Below are positions 9,352-18,180 of a DNA stretch of 64,000 nt, in pieces. Made by a program: the position numbers and the translations under genes. The stretch comes from Microcystis aeruginosa FD4 (GTDB taxonomy: Bacteria; Cyanobacteriota; Cyanobacteriia; Cyanobacteriales; Microcystaceae): contig NZ_CP046973.1 of the NCBI RefSeq assembly GCF_009792235.1, positions 1,116,001 to 1,180,000 of the forward strand. Direction: 5' to 3'. Below the pieces are notes generated by a model. That model made no database searches and was not told where the DNA came from. It was given only the letters and a program-made list of their open reading frames with translations. The first letter of the stretch is position 1, and each line of letters starts with the position of its first letter.

Positions 9352-9521
9352 TATTAGTTACACCGCTCGCGAACGTAAAGAAGTACAACGACTCGTGGCT
9401 CTATTTGTCTCGTTAACTGTCTTGTGTTTGTTGTTGATTTTTATGTTTATCGGAACGGCAATGCTAAAATTCTTTGGTGTCACCTTAGACTCTTTTCGCC
9501 TGGCTGGTGGCGTGCTTTTCC

Positions 9522-9708
9522 CGCATTTCTCACAAAGAAAGAGAATGGAGTGTCTGAAAGCCCTACCCAGTATAGATTTGAACCCGATTTTAGCCCAGCT
9601 CCCCCAACGACAGTGTGTTGTGAGAATTTAACAAGACATCGTCATCAATTAGACTTGAGAAAAAAGGTTCTTCGGTTTGTGTTATGCAATGGACGGGAGT
9701 TATAAGGG
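9522..9708. other. IS debris downstream of marC remnant
   Basis: The sequence right after the marC truncation contains CCCGCATTTCTCACAAA (9520-9536). Its exact reverse complement occurs at 4382-4398, beside IS66 copy A. This looks like the shared end of a lost IS element. No gene recognised. Confidence 0.4.
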
Positions 9709-9870
9709 ATGAAACCCTTATATAGAAAGACATTGCTTCGATTTTTGCCAATTGTTTTCAATCTAGAACGAGCTAATCAATTAAGTCTCTTGCCAGATAA
9801 GGATTTAGCCGATTTATGCCACCTGATTCGAACCATACCAAGTAACGAAGAACCAGAAAAAAGGAATTAA
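9709..9870 (+). CDS. small hypothetical protein (53 aa)
   Basis: A short frame starting MKPLYRKTLLRFLPIVFN with a plausible ribosome-binding site (TATAAGGG) just upstream, ending EEPEKRN. I do not recognise the family; it may be a residue of a larger IS-borne gene. Its TAA lies inside the left arm of a perfect 33-bp palindrome (9865-9897), which may act as its terminator. Confidence 0.35.
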   Translation: MKPLYRKTLLRFLPIVFNLERANQLSLLPDKDLADLCHLIRTIPSNEEPEKRN

Positions 9871-9897
9871 TTTGCGTAAACTTTACGCAAATTAATT
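9865..9897. repeat. perfect 16-bp inverted repeat with 1-base centre
   Basis: The left arm AATTAATTTGCGTAAA is followed by a single C and then the exact reverse complement. It overlaps the stop codon of the 53-residue frame and sits just before the IS1380 left end. It could form a cruciform or hairpin, or be a protein-binding operator. Confidence 0.7.
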
Positions 9898-10198
9898 AAA
9901 TAAACTGTACCTGGGTCACAAATTCCTCAAAACTTGGCTTTAAAATCAGTTATAATTGAGTTATGTTTGCGCTTTTAAAGGTTCGATTTTATGACACCTA
10001 GTTCAGACCAGTCTCTCCCCAATCAATTCAACTTTGGCCAGTTAAAAGGGAGAAACATAATCGCCAATTTTGAAGGCGGTAAAATCACCTCGGACGCGGG
10101 GATTGTCTTAATGGCAGAGTTAGACAAGAAGTTAAAAATCACCACTCAATTTGCTGAATGCTTTCGAGATTATCGTCATGTCTCCTATCTAGATTATT

Positions 10199-10330
10199 GG
10201 CTCTTCTCGACTTTGTGTGATAATTTTTGCTTATGGAATACTAAAGTGCTTATTGGGCAAGACTTTTAGGACTATTTTGCGGATATTCTATCAGTATAGA
10301 CCTCGTTTCCACACAGAAACCAGAAGAGCC
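10199..10330. mobile_element. ISL3-type MITE in the IS1380 transposase
   Basis: The left end GGCTCTTCTCGACTTTGTGTG and the right end (read inward) GGCTCTTCTGGTTTCTGTGTG match the ISL3 termini at 4419 and 5663. A perfect 7-bp duplication GATTATT flanks it (10192-10198 and 10331-10337). It is 132 bp with no coding capacity. The reverse complement closely matches the decayed copy at 24653-24785. Confidence 0.9.
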
Positions 10331-10513
10331 GATTATTCCCTTCACCATTTACTAGCACAGAGAGTTTATGGCATCATTTTAGGATATGAAGATGTCAATG
10401 ACCATGATAAATTACGTCATGACCCAGCTTTAGCTATAGCCTTAGAAAAGCTTAACTTTATTGAGTTAAACCAAGCGGGATTAGCTGGGAAAAGTACCAT
10501 CAACCGATTAGAA

Positions 10514-10826
10514 CCCACATTCAGCACTTGATGATGTGAGTATATATACTTAACGAGCTACTCCCAGCAGATTATTTTGCCAAACTTTTATTTATTGAAA
10601 AACAGCTAACACCATTGCAGAGTAAGTATTTCAGGCTTTTCTGTTGTCTATAAATGATTTGACGGTATATTGGGTTCAAGTCCGACTAAGCTATTGAGAG
10701 GAGTATCAATTCATCCAATATCTCCCCCATGAGAGATTTAGACAAAAATACTTAAATAGCTGTAAGCCTTTCTATGACTGGGTTAGGTTAAATAAAAAAT
10801 ATTCAAAATAACCTGCTGGATGTGGG
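10514..10826. mobile_element. second MITE-like insertion in IS1380 transposase
   Basis: The ends are CCCACATTCAGCA and, read inward from the right, CCCACATCCAGCA (12 of 13 match). TTAGAA occurs on both sides (10508-10513, 10827-10832) and removal restores the IS1380 reading frame (RLE-YCPE). The exact border is ambiguous by a few bases because the repeat and duplication can slide. It is about 313 bp, AT-rich, with no gene seen. Confidence 0.75.
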
Positions 10827-11371
10827 TTAGAATATTGCCCAGAGACTATTATTAACCAAGAAAAAAGTCGCTATCATAAAATAGAACTCTTACCTGAAAA
10901 ACTGGAAAAAGCTTTCGTTGATATTTTTTGACAGTCTTATCAAAAACCGCCAAAAAGTATGATTTTAGACCTGGATGTGACAGATGACCAAGTCCATGGT
11001 AACCAAGAAGGAGCGTTCTTCAATAAGTATTATCGAGGAGTATGTTACGCCCCTTTATACATTTTCTGTGGTCATCACCTATTAGTAGCTAAACTGAGGT
11101 CTTCTAATGTAGACCCAGCGGAGGGAGCCTTAGAAGAATTACAGCGAGTTATCGGTCTAATCCGAGAAAACTGGCCAGATACCCACATCCTAGTTCGTGC
11201 AGATAGTGCTTATGGTCGTGAAGAGATAATGAAATTCTGTGAGGATGAGCAAAAAGTAGATTATGTAATAGCTATGGCAACTAATAACCAATTAAAGTTG
11301 AGAGCTTTAGATACAATTGAGAAAGCCAAAAAGGATTATGAACAAAGACTTGAACCAGTTGTTGAATTAAT

Positions 11372-11907
11372 AGACCTCTTGCATAATTTTTTTATGGTAT
11401 AATGGAGGGTTTTGCTTTTTTCTCGATTTTTAGATTGAAGTTGAAAAAAGAATAAAATGTGATCTTAGGTCAGGAAATCATCTATACTTTTGCTATATTT
11501 ATTAGCAAAAGTATGGATGATCAAAACTTATCAGCTGAACAGTTCAAACGCCGTTTCGGTGTGTATAAACAAACATATAGAAAGATGATAGAATCAGTAA
11601 AAAGTGTTGAAGCCGACTCTAATTCACCATCTAAAAGGGGACCGAAACCTAAACTATCTATAGAAGAACAAGTTTTAGTAACGTTAGAATATTGGCGAGA
11701 ATATAGAACATATTTTCACATTGGTACAAGCTGGGAACTATCAGAATCAACTATATGTCGGATTGTAAATAAGACGGAAAAAATGCTTTTACAATCGGGA
11801 AACTTCCGTTTAAAAGGAAAAAAAGCTTTACTCAATCAAGCAGAGATACCGGTCGTAACGGTAATGGATGTAACGGAAACTCCCATTGAACGCCCCCAAA
11901 AGAAACA
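11372..11907 (+). mobile_element. IS5-family element, 3' truncated
   Basis: It begins with AGACCTCTTGCATAA, which resembles the AGACCTCCTGCAAAA terminus of the intact IS5 element at 49430. It contains the first half of an IS5-type transposase and stops exactly where IS66 copy B starts. The missing half is not found after IS66 copy B, so a deletion or rearrangement followed or accompanied the IS66 insertion. Confidence 0.8.
11513..11907 (+). pseudogene. IS5-family transposase, N-terminal half
   Basis: The frame starts MDDQNLSAEQFKRRFGVYK and has the HTH_Tnp_4 region (EQVLVTLEYWREYRTYFHIG). It ends at VMDVTETPIERPQKKQ, where the DDE domain should continue with an FYSGKK-type motif. The intact homologue at 49491-50336 has the same segment followed by KDYYSGKQGYY. 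The frame stops because IS66 copy B begins at 11908. Confidence 0.85.
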
Positions 11908-13441
11908 GTAAGGATTCAGGTCAGGGGATTGACAAAAACAGAAAAAAGTGTAGATTGAGAGGATGAAGCAAAAAGAACCGCCGCCGCTACTAGACAGGGA
12001 AAGCCTGAAAAAACTGACACCAGAACAACTGGTGGAGATGGTGCTGAAATTACAGGAGTTAGTAGTCAAACAAGGCGAAACCATCGAGAAGCTGAAAGGT
12101 AATCTAGATAAGGATAGCAAAACCTCATCGAAACCCCCCTCCACAGACTTGCTAAGAAAGCCAGAAAAAGCTAAAGAAGGGGAAAAGAAAGAGGGACGCG
12201 GCCCTGGAGGGCAAAAAGGGCATGAGGGAAAAACCCGCCAAGGATTTGGACGAATAGACCGCACTGAGAGTGTCAAAGCCGAAAATTGCCCTCATTGTGG
12301 CAGTACCCATCTCGCCCTGGGTGAACGCCGACAACGCACTTTGATAGTAGCCCAGCTAGTAGAAAGGCCAATAGAAATAGTAGAGTATAAGCAAGAATGT
12401 GCCTACTGTGCTGATTGTGGGGGGCAAGTTCTCGGGGTTTTGCCAGAAGACGTAGTACCCGGTCAAGATTTGGGAGCAAGCTTACAAGCCATGTTGGGGT
12501 GGATGAGTCATTATGGGCATCTATCCTAGGCCAAACAGCAAGAATGGCTCAGAGAAATTGGCAAAATAGAAGTAGGGATAGGGACATTACAAGCCACCAT
12601 GCAACGTGGCCGCTTCTGCGGTAGAACCCTCAGTCAGAGAACGACAAGAGTGGGTAAGAGAACAACCCCAAGTCCACGTAGATGAATCGCCGTGGTCAGT
12701 TAAGGGCATCAAAGAATGGTGGTGGAATATTAGTGGACAAGGCTTTTCTCTCTTCCATGCGGGGGACACGCGCTCGCGACAAGAATTAGAGCAGCTGCTG
12801 GGGAAAAGTTTCGCTGGGGTGTTAATCTCGGATGATTTCAGCACTTACAATGGCTATGGGGCGGCCGCCCAGCAGAAATGTCTAGCCCATTTACTGCGGC
12901 ATTTTAAGCAGGTAGAAAAACTGAAAACTCCTCATCAAACGGAGTTAGCCCAAGTCTTTTTGGATTTAATCACGGAAGCCTTTAGGCCACATCGGCAATA
13001 TCGAGAAACTGGCGCTCGGTCTATCTATAACCATTGGGTCATAGATTTTCGACGGCGGTTAGAGCAAGCTTTAGCTGTGTGGCGACCCCGGGCGGGTTAT
13101 GCTGCGGGTTTATTGCTGAAATCTTTAGTGGACAAGTCCCATCAGTGGTGGTATTTCCTTGAGCATCCTGAAGTCTCTCCCGATAATAACCGAGCCGAGC
13201 GTTCTCTGGGTTTGGGAGTAACTAAGCGCAAGATAGCTGGTGGTTCTCGCTCCTTGGGTGGCTTTGTCGATACTACTCGTTTGTTGACCGTGATTCAGTC
13301 TTGTCGCGCCCAAGGTCGTTCGGTTTTAACTTTCTTTCCTCAGGCTTTGGCCTCTGTCCATCACCCCTTGAATACGGTTGTCTCTCTTATCCCTACTGCT
13401 GATTTTTCTCTCTTTGTCAACCCCTAGACCTGAATATTTAC
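11908..13441 (+). mobile_element. IS66-family element, copy B
   Basis: The termini are GTAAGGATTCAGGTC (left) and GTAAATATTCAGGTC (right, read inward). It is 1534 bp, the same as copy A without its IS630. The flanking 8-mers (AAGAAACA and ATTCTATT) do not match, so there is no target duplication. The element separates the truncated IS5 from the psbA upstream region. Confidence 0.9.
11963..13427 (+). pseudogene. IS66 transposase, disrupted (copy B)
   Basis: This has the same organisation as copy A but without the IS630: MKQKEPPPLLDRES start, CPHCG and CADCG zinc motifs, TAG at 12527-12529 after YGHLS, a frameshift near 12604, then the DDE domain (HVDESPW, ISDDFSTYNG, NNRAERSLG). Relative to copy A one residue differs (Arg for Leu in AVWRPxAGY). 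Both copies carrying the same two lesions means they share an already dead ancestor. Confidence 0.9.
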
Positions 13442-13674
13442 ATTCTATTCAAGAATAAAATTTAATTTTTGGTAATTTCTTAGGCTGAAGTCATTTTTGA
13501 ATGCTGGCATGATAACACAGATAATCGATGGTTAAACTAAGCTGGAGAGTCGCCTCTCCGACTCGTCTGCATAGGTTGAGAACGAGGTAAATCAGGATTT
13601 TTTCCACAATTTAGGGGCGAACCGAACATAAGCCCAGCTTATCAATGACATAAGTAATAATATCGTCAAACCCC
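13442..13674. other. psbA upstream region
   Basis: No gene is seen. From about 13630 on (AGCCCAGCTTATCAATGACA) the sequence is also found, inverted, upstream of psbA copy 2 near 56600-56640. The duplicated psbA unit therefore includes about 120 bp of upstream DNA. Confidence 0.5.
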
Positions 13675-13703
13675 TTTACAAACCGTTACAAAATCTCTAA
13701 GAT
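13675..13703 (+). promoter_or_regulatory. psbA promoter, copy 1
   Basis: TTTACA (13675-13680), a 17-bp spacer, then TAAGAT (13698-13703). This is a sigma-70-type pair about 50 bp before the psbA start codon. The same boxes and spacing occur upstream of psbA copy 2, with two to three changes in the spacer. Confidence 0.7.
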
Positions 13704-13752
13704 AGAGACATCATCAATCGTACCTCGATAACTTAATAGGAATCATCAACCA

Positions 13753-14835
13753 ATGACCACCACTCTACAACAGCGCGAAAGCGCCTCCCTGTGGGAGCAG
13801 TTCTGTCAGTGGATCACCAGCACCAACAACCGCTTATACATCGGTTGGTTCGGTGTGATCATGATCCCCACCCTGCTCACCGCCACCACCTGCTTCATCA
13901 TCGCCTTTATCGCCGCTCCTCCCGTAGATATCGACGGTATCCGCGAGCCTGTAGCCGGTTCTCTACTCTACGGAAACAACATCATCTCTGGTGCTGTTGT
14001 TCCCTCCTCCAACGCCATTGGACTCCACTTCTACCCCATCTGGGAAGCAGCTTCCTTAGATGAATGGTTATACAACGGTGGTCCTTACCAGTTAGTCATT
14101 TTCCACTTCTTACTAGGTGTCTTCTGCTACCTCGGTCGTCAGTGGGAACTGTCTTTCCGTTTAGGAATGCGTCCTTGGATTTGTGTAGCTTACTCGGCAC
14201 CGGTATCCGCCGCTACTGCTGTATTCTTAATCTATCCCATCGGACAAGGTTCCTTCTCTGATGGTATGCCTTTAGGAATCTCTGGAACCTTCAACTTTAT
14301 GTTCGTGTTCCAAGCAGAACATAACATTCTCATGCACCCCTTCCATATGTTAGGTGTTGCTGGTGTGTTCGGCGGTTCCTTGTTCAGTGCAATGCACGGT
14401 TCGCTGGTAACTTCTTCTTTAGTGCGTGAAACCACTGAAATCGAATCTCAGAACTACGGTTACAAATTCGGTCAAGAAGAAGAAACCTACAATATCGTTG
14501 CCGCTCACGGTTACTTCGGACGTTTAATCTTCCAATACGCTTCTTTCAACAATAGCCGTTCTCTGCACTTCTTCTTGGGTGCTTGGCCGGTAATCGGTAT
14601 CTGGTTTACGGCAATGGGTGTAAGCACCATGGCGTTTAACCTCAACGGTTTCAACTTCAACCAGTCGATTCTCGATTCTCAAGGTCGTGTAATTGGTACT
14701 TGGGCCGATGTGTTAAACCGCGCTGGTATCGGGATGGAAGTAATGCACGAGCGTAATGCACACAACTTCCCCTTAGACTTAGCTAGTGGCCAACAGGCTC
14801 CTGTAGCGCTGATTGCTCCTGCTATCAATGGTTAA
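13753..14835 (+). CDS. psbA: photosystem II D1 protein, copy 1
   Basis: The 360-residue D1 reaction-centre subunit of photosystem II, a thylakoid protein with five membrane helices. It binds P680, pheophytin, QB and the Mn4CaO5 cluster. Key residues are all present: Tyr161 (TyrZ), Asp170, Glu189, His190, His198, His215, Ser264, His272, His332, Glu333, His337, Asp342 and Ala344 (the CtpA processing point). Residue 130 is Gln, as in the low-light type D1. The C-terminal tail after Ala344 reads SGQQAPVALIAPAING. Compared with copy 2 only positions 347 and 354 differ, both in the cleaved tail. A promoter and a terminator flank the gene, so it is monocistronic. Confidence 0.98.
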   Translation: MTTTLQQRESASLWEQFCQWITSTNNRLYIGWFGVIMIPTLLTATTCFIIAFIAAPPVDIDGIREPVAGSLLYGNNIISGAVVPSSNAIGLHFYPIWEAASLDEWLYNGGPYQLVIFHFLLGVFCYLGRQWELSFRLGMRPWICVAYSAPVSAATAVFLIYPIGQGSFSDGMPLGISGTFNFMFVFQAEHNILMHPFHMLGVAGVFGGSLFSAMHGSLVTSSLVRETTEIESQNYGYKFGQEEETYNIVAAHGYFGRLIFQYASFNNSRSLHFFLGAWPVIGIWFTAMGVSTMAFNLNGFNFNQSILDSQGRVIGTWADVLNRAGIGMEVMHERNAHNFPLDLASGQQAPVALIAPAING

Positions 14836-14855
14836 TTCCTAGTCTGAACGAAAAG

Positions 14856-14882
14856 GCACTCCTGCGAAGGGGTGCTTTTTTG
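14856..14882 (+). terminator. psbA copy 1 terminator
   Basis: GCACTCC, loop TGCGAA, GGGGTGC followed by a run of T. This is a rho-independent terminator 20 bp after the psbA stop. Confidence 0.85.
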
Positions 14883-15046
14883 TTGCTTTCAGAGAAGATG
14901 CCAGAATCTAGGAATAATGGGGTACAATCAGGCTAATTAATTCTGAAAATCTGAAAATAAGCCAGTATCAATTAAAAGAAGATGTTTTCAGCGAATTTAT
15001 GTGAGATTTAGTTCTGATTTGGTAAGTAAGGTAGGGGATAACGATA

Positions 15047-15130
15047 ATGACGACTATCACTGAAAAATATACTCTTAGTCAATATTTTGAGCAGGAAATA
15101 CAATCCCAAACTCGCCACCAGTATATTTAA
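15047..15130 (+). pseudogene. Uma2-family gene, 5' fragment
   Basis: A 27-codon frame, MTTITEKYTLSQYFEQEIQ then SQTRHQYI and stop. It matches the N-terminus of the Uma2 protein at 54738-55307 (MTALTEKYTLSQYFEQEIQ). The rest of the gene is missing and proS begins immediately on the opposite strand. It stands downstream of psbA copy 1 just as the complete Uma2 gene stands downstream of psbA copy 2. Confidence 0.8.
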
Positions 15131-16945
15131 TCACTCAATAAGAAGCGTCTGCCCTGAAATAGCAGTTTTTAAATAGGAAACCACCTCATTAATTGCTACT
15201 TCTGACGCTTTTTTACTGGCTCTTTCGACTAATTCCACCTTACCCGATTTGAGAGATTTACCCGTGACAATGCGATAGGGAATCCCAATTAAATCCGCAT
15301 CTTTGAACTTAACTCCTGCACGTTCATCCCGGTCATCTAAAAGGGTTTCAATGCCCGCTTGATTTAACTCATTGTATAAACTTTCGGCGGTTTTTACCTG
15401 CTCGGCATCGGCTAAATTAGGAATAACCACAATCGCTTGATAGGGGGCAATAGCTACGGGCCAAATAATACCATCTTTATCGTAGGATTGTTCTACGGCT
15501 GCCTGTGCTAAACGCGATACTCCTATCCCATAACAACCCATACAAATGGGGGTAGATTCTCCCGCTTCATTAGTATAGAAAGCATTCATGGCTTGAGAAT
15601 ATTTATAGCCCAATTGGAAGATATGACCGACTTCAATTCCTCTAGCACTTTGCAAGGTTTGATTAGGATCGTGAATAGCTCGATCGCCTACCTGGGCTTT
15701 GCGTAGATCGACGATTAATTCTGGTAAGATAAAATCCCTACCCCAATTGGCTCCCACCACATGAAACCCGGTTTCATTAGCACCAGTGATAAAGTTTTCT
15801 AAGTCTGTCACCGTACTGTCTGCTATGCGTAAAAATTGAGGAGCGATATCGCTGGCTTTTTTGAGCAAATTATCTTCTAAGTCGGGAGCAATATAACCTA
15901 AAGGTAAGGGTTTAGTTGCCCATTTCTGTTGAGCGGCAGCATCGGGTATTTTTAAAGCCAAAATTGTTTTAGCATTGTAACGGCTCGCCTGTCTAACTAA
16001 TTCATTTTGAAGTTTAACTTCGTTAACCTCTTGATCGCCGCGAATATGCAGTAAAACTAAAACAGTTATACCGCTATCATAAACCACTTCGTAGAGAACA
16101 TTTTTGACGATAGCGGTAGGAGAACAATCGAGAAATTTAGCTAAACTTTCGATCGTATTGGTGTTAGGAGTCTTTTTTTTAGCAAACTCTTTGAAGGGAG
16201 AAGCCACTTTCTCTGCTGGCAAAGAAACGGCTTTTTCTACATTAGCCGCATACTTTTCATCGGCAGTAAATAAAACCTCATCTTCTCCGGCATCAGCTAA
16301 GACCATAAATTCTTGGGATGCGGAACCGCCAATCGCTCCAGAATCGGCTTCTACTGCCCGAAAAGCTAACCCACAACGGCGGAAAATATTGCGGTAAGCT
16401 ATATCCATCGCTTGATAAGTTTTCTTTAAACATTCCTCGTCGAGATTGAAAGAATAGGCATCTTTCATAATAAATTCTCGTCCCCGCATTAAGCCAAAAC
16501 GAGGGCGAATTTCATCGCGAAATTTAGTTTGAATTTGATATAAATTAACTGGTAATTGTCGGTAGGAACGAATTAAATCACGAGCGACGGCAGTAATTAC
16601 TTCTTCGTGAGTCGGTCCTAATCCTAACTCCCGGTTTTGCCGGTCCGTCAGGGCAAACATAATCCCTTCTGCTTTCGTGTAGGTGTCCCAACGGCCCGAT
16701 TCTTGCCAGAGTTCCGCCGGTTGCAGTTGAGGAAGTAAACATTCTTGGGCGCCAGCTTTGTTCATTTCTTCCCGGACTATCTGGGAGACTTTCTGTAAAA
16801 CCCGCCACATCAGGGGTAAATAGGCGTAAATGCCGCTGCCAATGCGACGAATGTAACCAGCACGGACTAAGCATTTATGACTGGGGATTTCCGCCTCGGC
16901 TGGGTCTTCCCGGAGAGTGACAAAAAGCTGTTGAGAGAGTCGCAT
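15131..16945 (-). CDS. proS: prolyl-tRNA synthetase
   Basis: A 604-residue class II aminoacyl-tRNA synthetase that charges tRNA-Pro. The class II motifs are visible: RAGYIRRIGSGIYAYLPL (motif 1 area), FRDEIRPRFGLMRGREFIMKD (motif 2), and GIGVSRLAQA near the end of the catalytic core (motif 3). An insertion domain of about 180 residues (about 220-400, including CSPTAIVKNVLY) marks the bacterial ProS type with a YbaK-like editing domain. The C-terminal anticodon-binding domain contains LLDDRDERAGVKFKDADLIG. The length is normal. The start ATG is at 16943-16945. The gene stands alone between the psbA unit and a MITE-rich region. Confidence 0.97.
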   Translation of the reverse strand: MRLSQQLFVTLREDPAEAEIPSHKCLVRAGYIRRIGSGIYAYLPLMWRVLQKVSQIVREEMNKAGAQECLLPQLQPAELWQESGRWDTYTKAEGIMFALTDRQNRELGLGPTHEEVITAVARDLIRSYRQLPVNLYQIQTKFRDEIRPRFGLMRGREFIMKDAYSFNLDEECLKKTYQAMDIAYRNIFRRCGLAFRAVEADSGAIGGSASQEFMVLADAGEDEVLFTADEKYAANVEKAVSLPAEKVASPFKEFAKKKTPNTNTIESLAKFLDCSPTAIVKNVLYEVVYDSGITVLVLLHIRGDQEVNEVKLQNELVRQASRYNAKTILALKIPDAAAQQKWATKPLPLGYIAPDLEDNLLKKASDIAPQFLRIADSTVTDLENFITGANETGFHVVGANWGRDFILPELIVDLRKAQVGDRAIHDPNQTLQSARGIEVGHIFQLGYKYSQAMNAFYTNEAGESTPICMGCYGIGVSRLAQAAVEQSYDKDGIIWPVAIAPYQAIVVIPNLADAEQVKTAESLYNELNQAGIETLLDDRDERAGVKFKDADLIGIPYRIVTGKSLKSGKVELVERASKKASEVAINEVVSYLKTAISGQTLLIE

Positions 16946-17403
16946 CCTATCGATATCCTTATCCTTTTGAACAGAAGACTTTCTATTATCTCATTAGAGG
17001 AGAGCGACTGCAATTATCAATTACTTGTGTTGACAAACAATAACAGCGATCAGTTTACCGATTCTCAGGTATTTCCCCTCACAACTTGAGACTGGTTGGA
17101 GAAGCATTGAACCTTAGTTGCAATTGCCTAACTCCCTTGTTCTCTACTCTAGGAAATATGAGCGTTCAGGTTGATCGCTGTTACCGTCGTTATCGAGACA
17201 GAATGTAACTTTAACAGGGTTTACTCCTTTGTGAACTTGATCTTATAACCTTGCCAGTTGATCTGTCAGGGAAGCTTTTTTCTTTAGCTTCAATTATTAA
17301 TATAACATCGGAGCGGAGCTAGAAGTCTTTCTCTTAATCAAAGTTTACATTGCCAGGATCAAGGAAAAGCCTCGATGTTTTGATGCTTAACCCATCATAA
17401 TTA
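16946..17403. other. intergenic region upstream of proS
   Basis: About 450 bp with no convincing gene. It presumably holds the proS promoter (reading left). The right end is the target site TAATTA (17398-17403) of a MITE. Confidence 0.4.
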
Positions 17404-17617
17404 GGGTTGGCTGAATAAATCTAAAAACCTTGTTGGATAGGACTTTTAGACTTTTTTACCCTCAAAAAGTGCCAGCCATTGCGGGGATCGGGGGGAAAAT
17501 TCAGGGACTTTTTCTCTGAAAATTAGGTAATTGACCAGATGAAAATTGGTAAAACCCTACACCCTACACCCCACACCCCACACCCTACCCCCACGAGAAA
17601 CTTTTTGCCGCATACCC
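17404..17617. mobile_element. MITE, GGGTTGGCTGAATAAAT family, copy 1
   Basis: It starts GGGTTGGCTGAATAAATC and is flanked by the 6-bp duplication TAATTA (17398-17403, 17618-17623). It is 214 bp without a gene. The interior has CTCAAAAAGTGCCAGCC and a CACCCCACA-rich tract, both shared with copy 2 at 19047-19266. A further GGGTTGGCTGCAAG begins directly after the right duplication (17624), possibly a second, partial member. Confidence 0.85.
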
Positions 17618-17934
17618 TAATTAGGGTTGGCTGCAAGAAGCTGTAACCTTGATCAAAAAAGGCTTTTAGCTGAATTGAGAGTCGCTTGGGTGCAAGGAAA
17701 TCTGCTAAAATCCCTCAAACCCCCAACCTCACCAGAAAACTTCGAGCTTCCCTTTGAGGGGAAATTAGGGACTTGCGCTTTGATCATGTACCTTTTGGGC
17801 GAACGCAGTTCGCCCCTACATTGTGGACAAAATCCGTTACTGTCGGGGTGCCTGGAACCTGCGCCCTCCGCGCGGAGGGGGTTTGCTGATCACCCTAAGC
17901 AGGGGGAGAGCCTTCGAGAGCCCCCTTCCAATAA
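17618..17934. other. repeat-rich intergenic DNA
   Basis: The stretch begins with a partial MITE end (GGGTTGGCTGCAAG) and includes AGGGACTTGCGCTTTGATCAT (17768-17788), a near copy of the IS5-type left end at 17934. A CGAACGCAGTTCGCCCCTAC segment typical of dispersed repeats follows. I see no gene. Confidence 0.4.
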
Positions 17935-17954
17935 GGGACTTGCGCTTTGATAAT

Positions 17955-18180
17955 ATGCCATCTGGCTGGTCTGATTCTTCTACAGAGCGATTTTCAAAGC
18001 TGGGATATTATTCCCACGCCAGTCCCTTATCTCCAGATAATCGTTGGTTACTCATGGCCAATCTCATCCCTTGATCAGAATTTGAAGAGGAATATGCGAA
18101 AAACTTCTCCGCAGAAATGAGCGCACTGGTCAAATCCTTTCCAATAGCTTTGGGAGCGTTAATCATTAAAGATTTGTCCT
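17955..18180 (+). pseudogene. IS5-type (DUF772) transposase, N-terminal remnant
   Basis: The frame MPSGWSDSSTERFSKLGYY is followed by SPLSPDNRWLLMANLIP and then TGA (18072-18074). The same frame continues SEFEEEYAKNFSAEM and FPIALGALIIKD. This is the conserved N-terminal DUF772 region of IS5/IS1182-type transposases. It breaks off near 18180. The 40 bases before and into this frame are identical to the last 39 bases of the window (63962-64000), so another copy begins there. Confidence 0.8.

Larger units (their letters stand above)
8323..9521 (+). pseudogene. marC-family membrane protein, interrupted and truncated
   Basis: The 5' part reads MEWSFLRNFAITLFALLNP then LGMLPIF, the first membrane helix of MarC (UPF0056) proteins. 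It is cut by an IS630 at TA 8400-8401. The frame resumes after 9353 as ISYTARERKEVQRLVALF, followed by VLCLLLIFMFIG and FRLAGGV, again MarC-like. Removing 8402-9351 and one TA restores the frame exactly. Similarity stops near 9521, so the C-terminal half is lost. Family members are multi-pass inner membrane proteins of unknown transport role. Confidence 0.82.
9910..11371 (+). mobile_element. IS1380-family element, broken
   Basis: The left end is probably at CCTGGGTCACAAATTCC (about 9910). The element carries an IS1380 transposase gene interrupted by two MITE-like insertions (10199-10330 and 10514-10826). It is cut off on the right by an IS5-type element starting about 11372. The right terminus of IS1380 is not present. 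Confidence 0.75.
9991..11371 (+). pseudogene. IS1380 transposase, twice interrupted
   Basis: The N-terminus is MTPSSDQSLPNQFNFGQLKG, followed by GGKITSDAGIVLMAELDKK (first catalytic Asp region) and FRDYRHVSYLDY. The frame is split by a MITE at 10199-10330, then resumes DYSLHHLLAQRVYGIILGYE. It is split again at 10514-10826 and resumes RLEYCPETIINQEK, then TGA at 10929-10931, then MILDLDVTDDQVHGNQEG and ILVRADSAYG, the remaining catalytic motifs. It ends at EPVVELIDL where the IS5-type element begins. The separate blocks join perfectly once the insertions are removed. Confidence 0.9.

Noticed and set aside
4382..9536. A 17-base match between 4382-4398 and 9520-9536 (inverted) as a functional site
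   Set aside because: Both lie in IS debris and are best read as remnants of the same IS end.
13791..14435. Other-frame open frames within psbA
   Set aside because: They occur in both psbA copies because the gene is conserved; they are shadows, not genes.
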